Shown piece by piece: positions 1 to 7,570 of a stretch of DNA of 36,014 nucleotides (within the stretch, counting starts at the first letter, position 1; each line of letters opens with the position of its first letter). Position numbers and translations under genes: made by a program. The notes below the pieces were generated by a model. It was given only the letters and a program-made list of their open reading frames with translations, ran no database searches and had not been told where the DNA came from. Source of the stretch: Bacillota bacterium. GTDB taxonomy: Bacteria > Bacillota > Limnochordia > DTU087. Where the stretch lies: NCBI GenBank assembly GCA_012839845.1, contig DUMM01000099.1, positions 1-36,014 on the forward strand, given 5' to 3'.

Positions 1-15
1 GAATACTGCATACAT

Positions 16-87
16 AAGAAGATCTCACCTCTGAGTACTTAGTACTCGTCGCTGGACAGCAACGGTGGGATCTTCTTCTATTTTTTT
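16..87 (+). terminator. Branched intrinsic terminator of an upstream gene
   Basis: Positions 16-24 pair perfectly with 69-77. The stem continues through a T25-G68 wobble into 26-29 with 64-67, giving 14 pairs, and is followed by CTATTTTTTT at 78-87. The long loop carries two further hairpins: GAGTAC/GTACTC (33-38 with 42-47) and GCTG/CAGC (51-54 with 57-60). The fold is therefore a three-way junction rather than a simple stem. It most likely ends transcription of a gene left of the window. The two-component operon has its own promoter downstream. Folding was done by eye. Confidence 0.75.
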
Positions 88-165
88 GGAGCCAACTCCT
101 GTCCTACAGTAACTTTATACTAGCATGCTATCTTCAGCTCAAGAACACCATGGCATCGTTGTCTA

Positions 166-174
166 TGGTATAAT
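166..174 (+). promoter_or_regulatory. Extended -10 promoter for the two-component operon
   Basis: TGGTATAAT at 166-174 is a consensus TATAAT preceded by TGn, the extended -10 form used by housekeeping sigma. No good -35 hexamer lies 16-18 bases upstream, which fits an extended -10 promoter. The start of transcription would fall near 181, about 33 bases before the ATG at 214. The purine-rich stretch AGGGGAGGGAGAAGC (196-210) supplies the ribosome site. Confidence 0.65.
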
Positions 175-213
175 AGTATACGGTTATACGCCTGAAGGGG
201 AGGGAGAAGCAAC

Positions 214-903
214 ATGCCGGAGAAAATCCTGGTGGTTGATGACGAGCAGTCCATCGTTGAATTGATTAAATTCAATTTAGAAAAAGAGGACTGGCAGGTT
301 GTCACAGCTTACGATGGTGACGAGGCCTTGGATGTATTCCGCCGGGAAAGGCCAGACCTGGTCCTACTAGACATCATGCTGCCCATCAAGGACGGCTGGC
401 AGGTCTGCAAAGAGCTGCGGGAGACCTCATCGGTCCCCATCATCATGCTGACGGCTAAGGGCGATGAGCCGGATAAAATTAAGGGATTAGAAATCGGAGC
501 CGATGATTATATCACCAAACCTTTTAGCCCCAAGGAACTTGTGGCGAGGGTAAAGGCAGCTCTGCGCCGGGCGTCCCAAGCAGCACCGCCCAGTGAGCAT
601 GTGGTCACTCTAAAGGACCTTAGAATCGACATTGACCGCCATCAGGTTACCCTTGCTGGTGAGCCGCTGACCTTAACGCCCAAAGAGTTTGACCTCTTGC
701 TGCTGCTGGTGCAGAACAAGGGAAAGGTCCTCACCAGGGACATGCTGCTGGAGCAGGTTTGGGGCTATGACTACGGCGGTGAAACCAGAACCGTTGATGT
801 CCACATTCGCCGGTTGCGGCAAAAGATGGGTGAAGATCCGTCCCGCCCCCGCTACATTCACACCGTGCACGGTGTAGGCTACAAGGTAGAGGAGCCTCGA
901 TAA
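214..903 (+). CDS. OmpR/PhoB-family response regulator
   Basis: Response regulator of 229 residues, the usual family length. The receiver domain (about 4-117) has the acidic pair D9-D10, phospho-acceptor D53 in LLDIMLP, T80 and K102 in the TKPF motif. The C-terminal winged-helix domain (about 130-227) shows the OmpR/PhoB pattern, with LTPKEFDLLLLL and a TVDVHIRRLRQK recognition region. Phosphorylated by its kinase, it would bind DNA at promoters. The kinase gene starts one base after this stop codon, so the two are surely co-transcribed from the extended -10 promoter at 166-174. By similarity it could be called PhoP/PhoB or a WalR relative; no phosphate transport genes lie in the window, so I leave the regulon open. 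Confidence 0.95.
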   Translation: MPEKILVVDDEQSIVELIKFNLEKEDWQVVTAYDGDEALDVFRRERPDLVLLDIMLPIKDGWQVCKELRETSSVPIIMLTAKGDEPDKIKGLEIGADDYITKPFSPKELVARVKAALRRASQAAPPSEHVVTLKDLRIDIDRHQVTLAGEPLTLTPKEFDLLLLLVQNKGKVLTRDMLLEQVWGYDYGGETRTVDVHIRRLRQKMGEDPSRPRYIHTVHGVGYKVEEPR

Positions 904-904
904 G

Positions 905-2344
905 ATGAAAGACGCTCGCTTTCAGCGCTTGAGCAGAAAGATCGTCCTTTTTCAGGCGATATTGCTGCTTTCCGTGATTGCAGCCACCGCCCTGGGCGTT
1001 GGGCTGATGAGCATCGGCTGGCGGCTGCTGTGGCTTCTGCTTGTCACCGGTACTGCCGTCTATGTGACGTATTCATATACCCAAAGCCACTTTTTTGATC
1101 CGATTCACAGCATCCAAGCATCTATCAACCGGGTGACCCAGGGGGACCTGGAAGAGCGAGTATTTCTCCGGTCTGCGGGCGATCGCGAATTTGTGGAACT
1201 AAGCGAAGCCATTAACGCCATGACGGAACACTATGCCCTCCTGGTAGAGGAAGCAAACCGGCATCGGAACCACCTCAACGCCATTCTATCCAGCCTGGTT
1301 GACGCACTCATAGTAGTAGATCGAGAACTGCGGATTACCCTTGTCAATCCTGCTGCTGTTGATCTTTTCGGCATCAGCCCCGACAGCCGCGGCCGCTACC
1401 TTCTGGAGAGCATCCGCAACTACGACCTGGTCCAGCTGTTTCAGCGGGTACTGACTGACCAGGAGACTGCCCAGCAGGAAATCCAGCTCTTTGCTCCCCA
1501 GCACTCCATTTTGCGAGCCATTGTCAGTCCCATCCGCTCCCAGGAAGGTGACAAAGTCCTGGGCGTTGTGGCTATCCTTCACGATATAACCGAACTCAAG
1601 CGGCTGGAGAAGATGCGGACAGACTTTGTTGCCAATGTGTCCCATGAGCTCCGAACTCCTTTGACCGCAATCAAGGGCTTTGTGGAAACCCTGCTGGACG
1701 GCGCCCTGGAGGATCCAGAGGCTGCCCGGCGGTTCCTGGGGATTGTATCTGTGGAAACTGACCGCATGGTGAATCTGGTGAAAGACCTTCTGGAGCTGTC
1801 TCGGTTAGAGGGCGCCGAAAGGGCGGGAAACCAGGTGCCCGTGGATATGGTGCAGCTGGTGGAGGATATTGGAGAAAGCTACTGCGGGAGAGCGGCTGAG
1901 GAACAGCTGGAGTTCCACCTGGAGATTGAGGACGAGCCTCCGAAAGTGCTCGGCGATGCCACCCTCTTGCGCCAAGCCATCACTAATCTCTTGGACAACG
2001 CGCTCAAGTACACCGACCCGGGGGGACATGTGTGGCTGTCCCTTGCCAGCAGCGGCGACCGGGTCTATGTAGCGGTTAGGGACACCGGCATAGGCATCCC
2101 CTCTAAACACCTGAGCCGAATCTTTGAACGCTTTTACCGGGTCGATAAAGGACGCTGCCGCAAGCGAGGCGGTACTGGGTTGGGCCTGGCCATTGTCAAG
2201 CACATAGTAGAGAAACACCAGGGCAAGATCGATGTGGAGAGCGAGTATGGAGAAGGCAGCTGCTTTACCATCACCCTGCCGGCCTATGTGGAAACAGAGG
2301 AACAGCCGCAGGCGGTTCCGGACCTGGAAGCCGCATCGAGCTGA
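905..2344 (+). CDS. Membrane sensor histidine kinase (PhoR-like)
   Basis: Sensor kinase of 479 residues. Order: a hydrophobic N-terminus (about 13-56, probably two membrane helices with almost no external loop), a HAMP linker (about 58-112), a PAS domain (about 122-228), a HisKA dimerisation helix with phospho-acceptor H247 in SHELRTPL, and an HATPase_c domain with N-box (TNLLDNALKYT), G1 (DTGIGIP), F-box (FERFYRVD) and G2 (GGTGLGLAIV). The tiny extracellular part and the PAS domain suggest that the signal is sensed in the membrane or cytoplasm. Translation is coupled to the regulator: stop TAA 901-903, ATG at 905, with GAGGAG upstream. The PhoR label rests on architecture only. Confidence 0.95.
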   Translation: MKDARFQRLSRKIVLFQAILLLSVIAATALGVGLMSIGWRLLWLLLVTGTAVYVTYSYTQSHFFDPIHSIQASINRVTQGDLEERVFLRSAGDREFVELSEAINAMTEHYALLVEEANRHRNHLNAILSSLVDALIVVDRELRITLVNPAAVDLFGISPDSRGRYLLESIRNYDLVQLFQRVLTDQETAQQEIQLFAPQHSILRAIVSPIRSQEGDKVLGVVAILHDITELKRLEKMRTDFVANVSHELRTPLTAIKGFVETLLDGALEDPEAARRFLGIVSVETDRMVNLVKDLLELSRLEGAERAGNQVPVDMVQLVEDIGESYCGRAAEEQLEFHLEIEDEPPKVLGDATLLRQAITNLLDNALKYTDPGGHVWLSLASSGDRVYVAVRDTGIGIPSKHLSRIFERFYRVDKGRCRKRGGTGLGLAIVKHIVEKHQGKIDVESEYGEGSCFTITLPAYVETEEQPQAVPDLEAASS

Positions 2345-2422
2345 AGCTTGAGCTGCCCAAGAGCGGCCATGGCTGTAACTGAAAGCAGAGGTTTCTCGTC
2401 AGCCTCGAACTGCCTAACTCGG

Positions 2423-3271
2423 CTAAATGCTCCTTGCCCGCCAGAAATAAACAACCAGAAGCAGCAAGAGCCCCCACAACCAGCTGACCATCCGCCGGTA
2501 CCAGGGGGCTTTTGATGGTCCCAGTGCTCTATAGTGCTCCATATAATCCTGATCGGCAGCCGTGATCTTCTTCCCCCTCACCATCACCAGGGCCAATACT
2601 ACGGCCAGAAGCCCCTGCAGCTGACGGGAGTTGAAAAACAAGGTCTCGGCGGCAAAGAAACCTGTGACCAACTGAGTCAGGCCGAGAAAAAACAATGCCA
2701 CCAGGCCCATCTGTCCTGGAAAACGGGCCTTTCTTCGCAGGCTCCATACCAATATGAAGGTAATATACGAACCAACTGCCTGGTAAGCTCCCAGGGGGTG
2801 GTATATGTCGCCATCCCAGTGGATACCCCAGGGCACGCTGGTCATTCTACCGAGACAGCTGGTGCCGACAGATGTGATGGCTAGCCCCAAGGCCAGAGGT
2901 GCGGCAAGGATATCCGCCAGCACCCTGTAATCCCAGCGGTACTGGTGGATATACCAAAAGGTCACCAATCCAAAGCCCAAGACAGCACCGAAGGGAGACA
3001 AACCGTTGCCTATGTTGAGCAGATCTTCGGGGAAGGCGAGAAAGTAGGGAAGCTCGGTAAGAACGAAGAAAAACCTCGCCGTCAAGAGTCCGGCGATAAA
3101 TACACTCACGAGATAATCCAGTACGAGATTGACGGGAAAGTCCCGCCGGCGGGCCTCCCGCAGAGCCAATATGATCCCAGCGCCGTAACCCACTGACAGC
3201 ATAAAGCCGTATGCGTAGATGTGGAACGGACCCAACTGAAACAGAACCGTGTCGATAGCAAGCGGCAGCAC
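2423..3271 (-). CDS. Divergent Lgt-like membrane protein
   Basis: A polytopic membrane protein of 282 residues, about seven hydrophobic segments, resembling prolipoprotein diacylglyceryl transferase (start with FQLGPFHIYAYGFML, later GLSPFGAVLG and PWGI). Canonical Lgt carries a GRxGNFxNxExxG signature holding essential Arg, Asn and Glu; the matching stretch here (about 129-142) reads GLAITSVGTSCLGR and lacks them. The SFHGG loop is SPFGA (91-95), and HPSQLYE is HPLGAYQ. It is thus Lgt-fold but may not be a working lipoprotein transferase. It starts with GTG at 3271, 43 bases after the DMT transporter stop, so it is probably the last gene of the nifV-leuCD transcript. Confidence 0.75.
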   Translation of the reverse strand: MLPLAIDTVLFQLGPFHIYAYGFMLSVGYGAGIILALREARRRDFPVNLVLDYLVSVFIAGLLTARFFFVLTELPYFLAFPEDLLNIGNGLSPFGAVLGFGLVTFWYIHQYRWDYRVLADILAAPLALGLAITSVGTSCLGRMTSVPWGIHWDGDIYHPLGAYQAVGSYITFILVWSLRRKARFPGQMGLVALFFLGLTQLVTGFFAAETLFFNSRQLQGLLAVVLALVMVRGKKITAADQDYMEHYRALGPSKAPWYRRMVSWLWGLLLLLVVYFWRARSI

Positions 3272-3314
3272 TTCGATAACTAAAGGGTGCTGCCTCCCCC
3301 CTTCCGGCCGCTAT

Positions 3315-4250
3315 TTAGATACATTCAGCTCTGCTGCCTCTGCTGCCGCCGTGTTCCGCCTGCCCTTTTCCCTCCTTGTGCCCCAGCTCCGAAACCAGAA
3401 CGCCCATCAGCATCAAAGCCGCCCCCACCTGGCCCTGCAGCGGCAAGCGCTCACCTAAGAACAGGAAGGCCAGGAGAGAGGCGAAGACAGGCTCTAGAGA
3501 GAAAATCAGGCTGGCCCGGGTGGGAGTTGATGAAGGCTGCACCCGAATCTGCAGATATTGGCACCCTGCTGTGGCAAACACAGCAAGATATCCAAGGCCC
3601 GCCCACTGCACGACTTCAGTGAGTCGGGGCAGCGGATCGGTCCACAGGGCGGCGGCTAGACTCACCGCCGCCACTGTACCGGTTTCCACCCACGTCAGCA
3701 GGAGGGGATCAGCCAAAGCCCCGTATCTGTCCACCGTTATAATCTGAAAAGCACACAACCAGGCGCAGATCAGAACCCACAGATCGCCCCTTTGCAGGAC
3801 AAAGGGCTCTGCAAAATCCACGGTCAGCAGGGTCAGACCTATGGTAGCTGTTATCACTCCCATCAATGCTGCCCTTCCTGGGGGCTTGCGCAGCATCACC
3901 GATGAGAGGATGGGAGTCAACACGACACAAAGGGCTGTGATGAATGCAGCCTTAGATGCCGTCGTGTATTGGATACCCACAGTTTGGGTAATAAAGCTTC
4001 CCCAGATCAGCACTCCCAATGTAACGCCCTTATATACAGTTCTTCGAGTTGCTGACCCAAACTTCCTGGCGGCAAAGGGGGTAAGAATGAGAAAAGCTAT
4101 GAGAAACCGCATACCCACCAGGTACAGCGGAGGCAGTACCGATACGAGGGTCTTCAGCACAGGAAAGGTCCCACCCCAGATGAGGGTGACCATTACCAAG
4201 ATCAGGTCAGCTTTCAGAGGAGTGATTTTTCTGACCCCATCAAACCCCAA
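3315..4250 (-). CDS. EamA/DMT-family transporter
   Basis: Drug/metabolite transporter family protein of 311 residues from the chosen start, with about ten hydrophobic helices arranged as two EamA repeats. Each repeat shows family hallmarks: LIWGGTFPVLK early in the first half, and PTRASLIFSLEPVFASLLAFLFLGE in the second. Such proteins usually export amino acids or other small metabolites; the substrate cannot be read from sequence. I chose TTG at 4250 because GGGAGG lies 8-9 bases upstream; an in-frame TTG at 4283 has no such site. It follows leuD by about 40 bases in the same direction, so it may export a product or by-product of that pathway (inference). The C-terminal tail is charged and lies in the cytoplasm. 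Confidence 0.9.
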   Translation of the reverse strand: MGFDGVRKITPLKADLILVMVTLIWGGTFPVLKTLVSVLPPLYLVGMRFLIAFLILTPFAARKFGSATRRTVYKGVTLGVLIWGSFITQTVGIQYTTASKAAFITALCVVLTPILSSVMLRKPPGRAALMGVITATIGLTLLTVDFAEPFVLQRGDLWVLICAWLCAFQIITVDRYGALADPLLLTWVETGTVAAVSLAAALWTDPLPRLTEVVQWAGLGYLAVFATAGCQYLQIRVQPSSTPTRASLIFSLEPVFASLLAFLFLGERLPLQGQVGAALMLMGVLVSELGHKEGKGQAEHGGSRGSRAECI

Positions 4251-4290
4251 ACCCTTTTCCTCCCGATTCCACAGGCCCTGCAAGAGCCTC

Positions 4291-4791
4291 TCAGTCTATC
4301 TTTAGGTCTCCGTGTTTGGCGACATGGGCCGCCAGACCGCCGTCGGCCAAAAGCCGAATCATTACATCGGGCAGCGGCGGTGCCTGGAGTACTATATCCT
4401 GAGTCTTGTTATAGATCTTGCCGCTGCTCAAGTCAACCTCCAGTTCATCGCCGGCGCTGATCTTGTCAGTATCGCAGATCAAAACCGGCAGTCCTACATT
4501 AATGGCATTGCGGAAAAAGATCCTGGCAAATGACTTGGCCAAAACAGCACTGACACCGGCCATCTTGATAATAGTGGGAGCGTGCTCTCTGCTGGACCCC
4601 AGGCCGAAATTGTTTCCCGCCACGACAAAATCCCCGGGCTGCACCTTAGAGGCAAACTCAGGGTCGGCGTCCTCCAGCACATGCTTGGCCAGCTCCGGCA
4701 GGTTGGAACGGAGGTGAAAGAGCCTCCCCGGAGCAATATGGTCGGTAGAAATATTGTCCCCAAACTTCCAGGCTTTACCTTGCAATCGCAT
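4291..4791 (-). CDS. Aconitase-family dehydratase, small subunit (LeuD/HacB-like)
   Basis: Small swivel subunit of 166 residues, the usual LeuD length. It pairs with the large Fe-S subunit upstream to isomerise a 2- or 3-hydroxy tricarboxylate through dehydration and rehydration. Visible motifs are GDNISTDHIAPGR (11-23), the FGLGSSREHA substrate loop (62-71) and AKSFARIFFRNAINVGLPV. The loop after GR reads LFHLRSN; an Arg in this loop (here R28) is, as I recall, associated with homoaconitase (YLRT type) rather than isopropylmalate isomerase. With the adjacent homocitrate synthase this favours homoaconitase, but isopropylmalate or plain aconitase activity remains possible. The start overlaps the leuC-like stop by 17 bases, typical of coupled subunits. 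Confidence 0.88.
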   Translation of the reverse strand: MRLQGKAWKFGDNISTDHIAPGRLFHLRSNLPELAKHVLEDADPEFASKVQPGDFVVAGNNFGLGSSREHAPTIIKMAGVSAVLAKSFARIFFRNAINVGLPVLICDTDKISAGDELEVDLSSGKIYNKTQDIVLQAPPLPDVMIRLLADGGLAAHVAKHGDLKID

Positions 4792-6046
4792 TGTCCATTA
4801 CCTCCCTGGGATCAGTGATAACACCAGTCAGTGCGCTGGCGGCAGCCGCAGCGGGAGAGCCGAGGTAGATAAATCCTTTGGGATTGCCCAGCCTCCCCTG
4901 GAAATTCCGATTAGACGTATTCAGAGATACTTCGCCGTCGCCTAAGACGCCTTCATGCACTCCAACACAGGGTCCGCAGCCCGGAGCCAGGACTACAGCC
5001 CCGGCAGCCACCAAAGTCTCTATATAACCCAAGCGGATTGCCTCCAAGAAAATCCTGCGGGAGGCGGGGACCACGATGCACCGCACTCCTGAAGCTACCC
5101 TCTTGCCCTTGAGGATCGACGCCGCCACCGCCAGGTCCTCCAGACGGCCGTTGGTGCACGAACCGATGAACACCTGGTCCACTTTGGTGCCCGCCAGTTC
5201 CTTCACCGGATGCACGTTATCCACGGTATGGGGTGCCGCCAGCATAGGCTCCAGCTGGCTGACATCAACAGCAATCACCCGCTCGTAATCGGCGTCGGGG
5301 TCAGCTGACAGCGGACGGTACTCAGCTCCTCGGCCTTGAGATTCTAAATACTCTCGGGTCACTTCATCACTGGCAATTAAGCCCACCTTGGCGCCGGCCT
5401 CCACCGCCATATTGGCCAGTGTCAGCCTTTCGTGCATGGGCATAGCTGCGATAGTCTCGCCGGCAAACTCCAGCGCCTTGTAAGTGGCTCCGTCTGCGCC
5501 CAGCATGCCGATGAGGTGAAGAATCAAGTCCTTGGCACATACGCCGGGCGGCATCTTGCCGGTCACTTCGATCAGGAAGGTCTCAGGCACTCTAAACCAG
5601 GTTTTCCCTAAAGCTATGCCCATTGCCACGTCGGTAGAACCCATGCCGGTGGCAAAGGCGGCCAAAGCGCCCGCGGTACAGGTGTGGGAATCTGCCCCAA
5701 TGATTACCTTGCCGGGGGCGGCGTAATCCTCGGCAACCAGCTGATGGCACACTCCTTCGCCGACATCGGACAGACGGCAGCCGGTTTTTTGCGCGAATTC
5801 CCTCAGCAGTATATGATCGTTGGATAACTCCTTCCGGGGGCTGGGGGCCGCGTGATCAATGAACAGGATGGTGCTTTCCGGGCGGGCTGCCTTCTCCATC
5901 CCGATTTTCCGCAGCTGCTGCACCGCCAGGGGCCCGGTACCGTCTTGGGTGAGAGCTACATCCACTTCACAGACAATGATCTCGCCGGCGCGGACTTCCC
6001 GCCCTACCCGCTGGCTCAGAATCTTTTCAGCCAATGTCAATCCCAT
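4775..6046 (-). CDS. Aconitase-family dehydratase, large subunit (LeuC/HacA-like)
   Basis: Large catalytic subunit of 423 residues carrying the [4Fe-4S] cluster. Cluster ligands are C297 (GSCTNG) and C357/C360 (APGCGPC). Other family motifs are TQDGTGPLAVQ (33-43), DHAAPSP (64-70), GADSHTCTAGAL (118-129) and the final RNFQGRLG. The length and the bacterial/archaeal split-subunit layout match the COG0065 group that mixes isopropylmalate isomerases and homoaconitases. ATG at 6046 is preferred: GGAGG lies nine bases before it, whereas the in-frame ATG at 6055 abuts that site. It is separated from the upstream homocitrate synthase by about 190 bases with a strong hairpin, so it may be partly uncoupled from that gene. 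Confidence 0.9.
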   Translation of the reverse strand: MGLTLAEKILSQRVGREVRAGEIIVCEVDVALTQDGTGPLAVQQLRKIGMEKAARPESTILFIDHAAPSPRKELSNDHILLREFAQKTGCRLSDVGEGVCHQLVAEDYAAPGKVIIGADSHTCTAGALAAFATGMGSTDVAMGIALGKTWFRVPETFLIEVTGKMPPGVCAKDLILHLIGMLGADGATYKALEFAGETIAAMPMHERLTLANMAVEAGAKVGLIASDEVTREYLESQGRGAEYRPLSADPDADYERVIAVDVSQLEPMLAAPHTVDNVHPVKELAGTKVDQVFIGSCTNGRLEDLAVAASILKGKRVASGVRCIVVPASRRIFLEAIRLGYIETLVAAGAVVLAPGCGPCVGVHEGVLGDGEVSLNTSNRNFQGRLGNPKGFIYLGSPAAAAASALTGVITDPREVMDNAIAR

Positions 6047-6164
6047 TCTCGCCATCCTCCTGCCCTCTCTTGGTTTAGTTCCATCCGGGATGGGGAATGC
6101 CTTCCCGCCTCACCCCGTGTACCTTGTATTAACTACCGAATTGTACACAAATCCTCTAAACGCG

Positions 6165-6206
6165 GAAAATCGGCAGCGGACCTGACGAAGTCCGGTGCCG
6201 ATTTTC
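6165..6206 (-). terminator. Strong hairpin between nifV-like and leuC-like genes
   Basis: GAAAATCGGCA (6165-6175) pairs perfectly with TGCCGATTTTC (6196-6206). After one mismatch, 6177-6181 pair with 6190-6194, leaving an eight-base loop. The A-rich and T-rich ends make it a possible bidirectional intrinsic terminator. On the minus strand it sits downstream of the nifV-like stop (6236) and upstream of the leuC-like start. A TACAAT hexamer on the minus strand (6140-6145), just downstream of the hairpin, could be the -10 box of a separate leuCD promoter, though its -35 is poor. The hairpin may instead attenuate read-through. Confidence 0.6.
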
Positions 6207-6235
6207 ACCGTATGTCATCTGATGCTTCCCTCTGC

Positions 6236-7408
6236 TCAGACAGCATCTTTGCCCCGCTTCATTTCCTGCTTGAAATCCTCGTAGATGTAGACCAATTCCT
6301 TATCGAAGAGAGCCCGCTTGAGGGAAACAGCAGTCTCCCTGACTTTGGGAAGCAGCAGCTGGGCTTCCTCCCTAGTGAGACTAATGCCGTACTCCATGAA
6401 CTTGGCCATCAAGGCTTTGGTACCCGAGTGCTTCCCGATGACGATCTGCCGCTGCAAACCTACCTCTTCCGGTGCAAAGACCTCATAGGTGGAGGCGTCT
6501 TTCAGCACGCCGTCGGCATGGATCCCAGACTCATGGGCAAACATATTGGTGCCGACGATGGCCTTCCAGGCCGGCAGTTCTCGGCCGGAAGCCCGGGCCA
6601 CATATTCGCTGGCTTCCCGAAACATATCTGTCTTGAAATTGAGGTCGATCTTGGCTAAGTACTTCAGGGCCATCACCACTTCCTCGAGAGCAGCATTGCC
6701 TGCCCGCTCGCCCAGGCCGTTGATGGTCACCCCGACGAACTTGGCCCCTCCCCGGACGCCTGCTAAGGCATTGGCTGTAGCCATGCCGAAATCGTTGTGG
6801 GTATGCATCTCGATATCGAGACCGGTTGCTTCCCGCAGAATTCGCACGTGTTCGCAGATGGTGAAGGGCTCCATGATACCCACAGTATCACAGTAGCGCA
6901 GGCGGTCAGCTCCGGCATCCCGGGCTTCCTTCCCAAACTTGATCAGAAAGTCCATATCCGACCGGGAGGCATCTTCAGCATTGACCGAAACGTACAAATC
7001 ATGGCGCTTGGCGAAGGCCACCGCTTCGGTCATATGCTTCAGCACCCAATCCCGATCGGTCTGGAGTTTGTGCTTGATGTGGATGTCGGAGGTGGAGATG
7101 GATATCGCCACCGCGTCCACCCCGCACTCCAGGGAGGCTTCTAAGTCTTTAATCACGGCCCGGTTCCAAGCCATGATGCTGGCCCGCAAATTCGCCTTGA
7201 CGATGGCCCTAATGGCTTCCTGCTCATCGCCGCCCATGGCCGGAATCCCAGCTTCTATCTGGTGCACTCCCATTTCATCTAGAAGTTTGGCAATCCGCAC
7301 CTTTTCGTTGTTGGCAAAGACGACACCCGCTGTCTGCTCACCATCCCGCAGAGTGGTGTCCACAATCATCACAGGTGCATGATTCCGTGGATCCGTGAGC
7401 TTTGACAC
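6236..7408 (-). CDS. nifV: Homocitrate synthase, NifV-like
   Basis: Claisen-type synthase of 390 residues, with a DRE-TIM TIM barrel and no C-terminal LeuA regulatory domain. Active-site motifs are DTTLRDGEQTAG (17-28), H202-x-H204 in MHTHNDFG, and NGLGERAGN; GIHADGV and VGLQRQIVIGKHSGT follow. The segment STSDIHIKHKLQTDRDWVL resembles NifV more than isopropylmalate synthase. The expected reaction is acetyl-CoA plus 2-oxoglutarate giving homocitrate. No nif genes are in the window, so a role in nitrogenase cofactor is unproven. A homoaconitase-like pair lies downstream. Re-citrate synthase, a relative, is an alternative. The start is GTG with AGGGGG eight bases upstream. The 162-base gap to gatB holds only a weak promoter candidate. 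Confidence 0.85.
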   Translation of the reverse strand: MSKLTDPRNHAPVMIVDTTLRDGEQTAGVVFANNEKVRIAKLLDEMGVHQIEAGIPAMGGDEQEAIRAIVKANLRASIMAWNRAVIKDLEASLECGVDAVAISISTSDIHIKHKLQTDRDWVLKHMTEAVAFAKRHDLYVSVNAEDASRSDMDFLIKFGKEARDAGADRLRYCDTVGIMEPFTICEHVRILREATGLDIEMHTHNDFGMATANALAGVRGGAKFVGVTINGLGERAGNAALEEVVMALKYLAKIDLNFKTDMFREASEYVARASGRELPAWKAIVGTNMFAHESGIHADGVLKDASTYEVFAPEEVGLQRQIVIGKHSGTKALMAKFMEYGISLTREEAQLLLPKVRETAVSLKRALFDKELVYIYEDFKQEMKRGKDAV

Positions 7409-7570
7409 TTCACATGCCCCCTTGTCGAGAAACTGGTCCGCCGCCCATATATAACTTCATATCATCAAACAAGTAATATGCTGCGCTTGTGAACTTAAGG
7501 ACAACTGCTGCAGACTATTTGTTCCACTATACTCCAACCCCGCAGGTCTGTCAATGGGTTGCGAGATTAC

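Noticed and set aside
1-90. T-box leader for amino-acid sensing
   Set aside because: GGTGG is present but the rest of the T-box consensus and a specifier loop are not; the downstream genes are a two-component system with their own promoter.
5852-6658. Open frame of 268 codons on the plus strand across the leuC-nifV gap
   Set aside because: It covers conserved genes on the other strand at both ends and has no family features.
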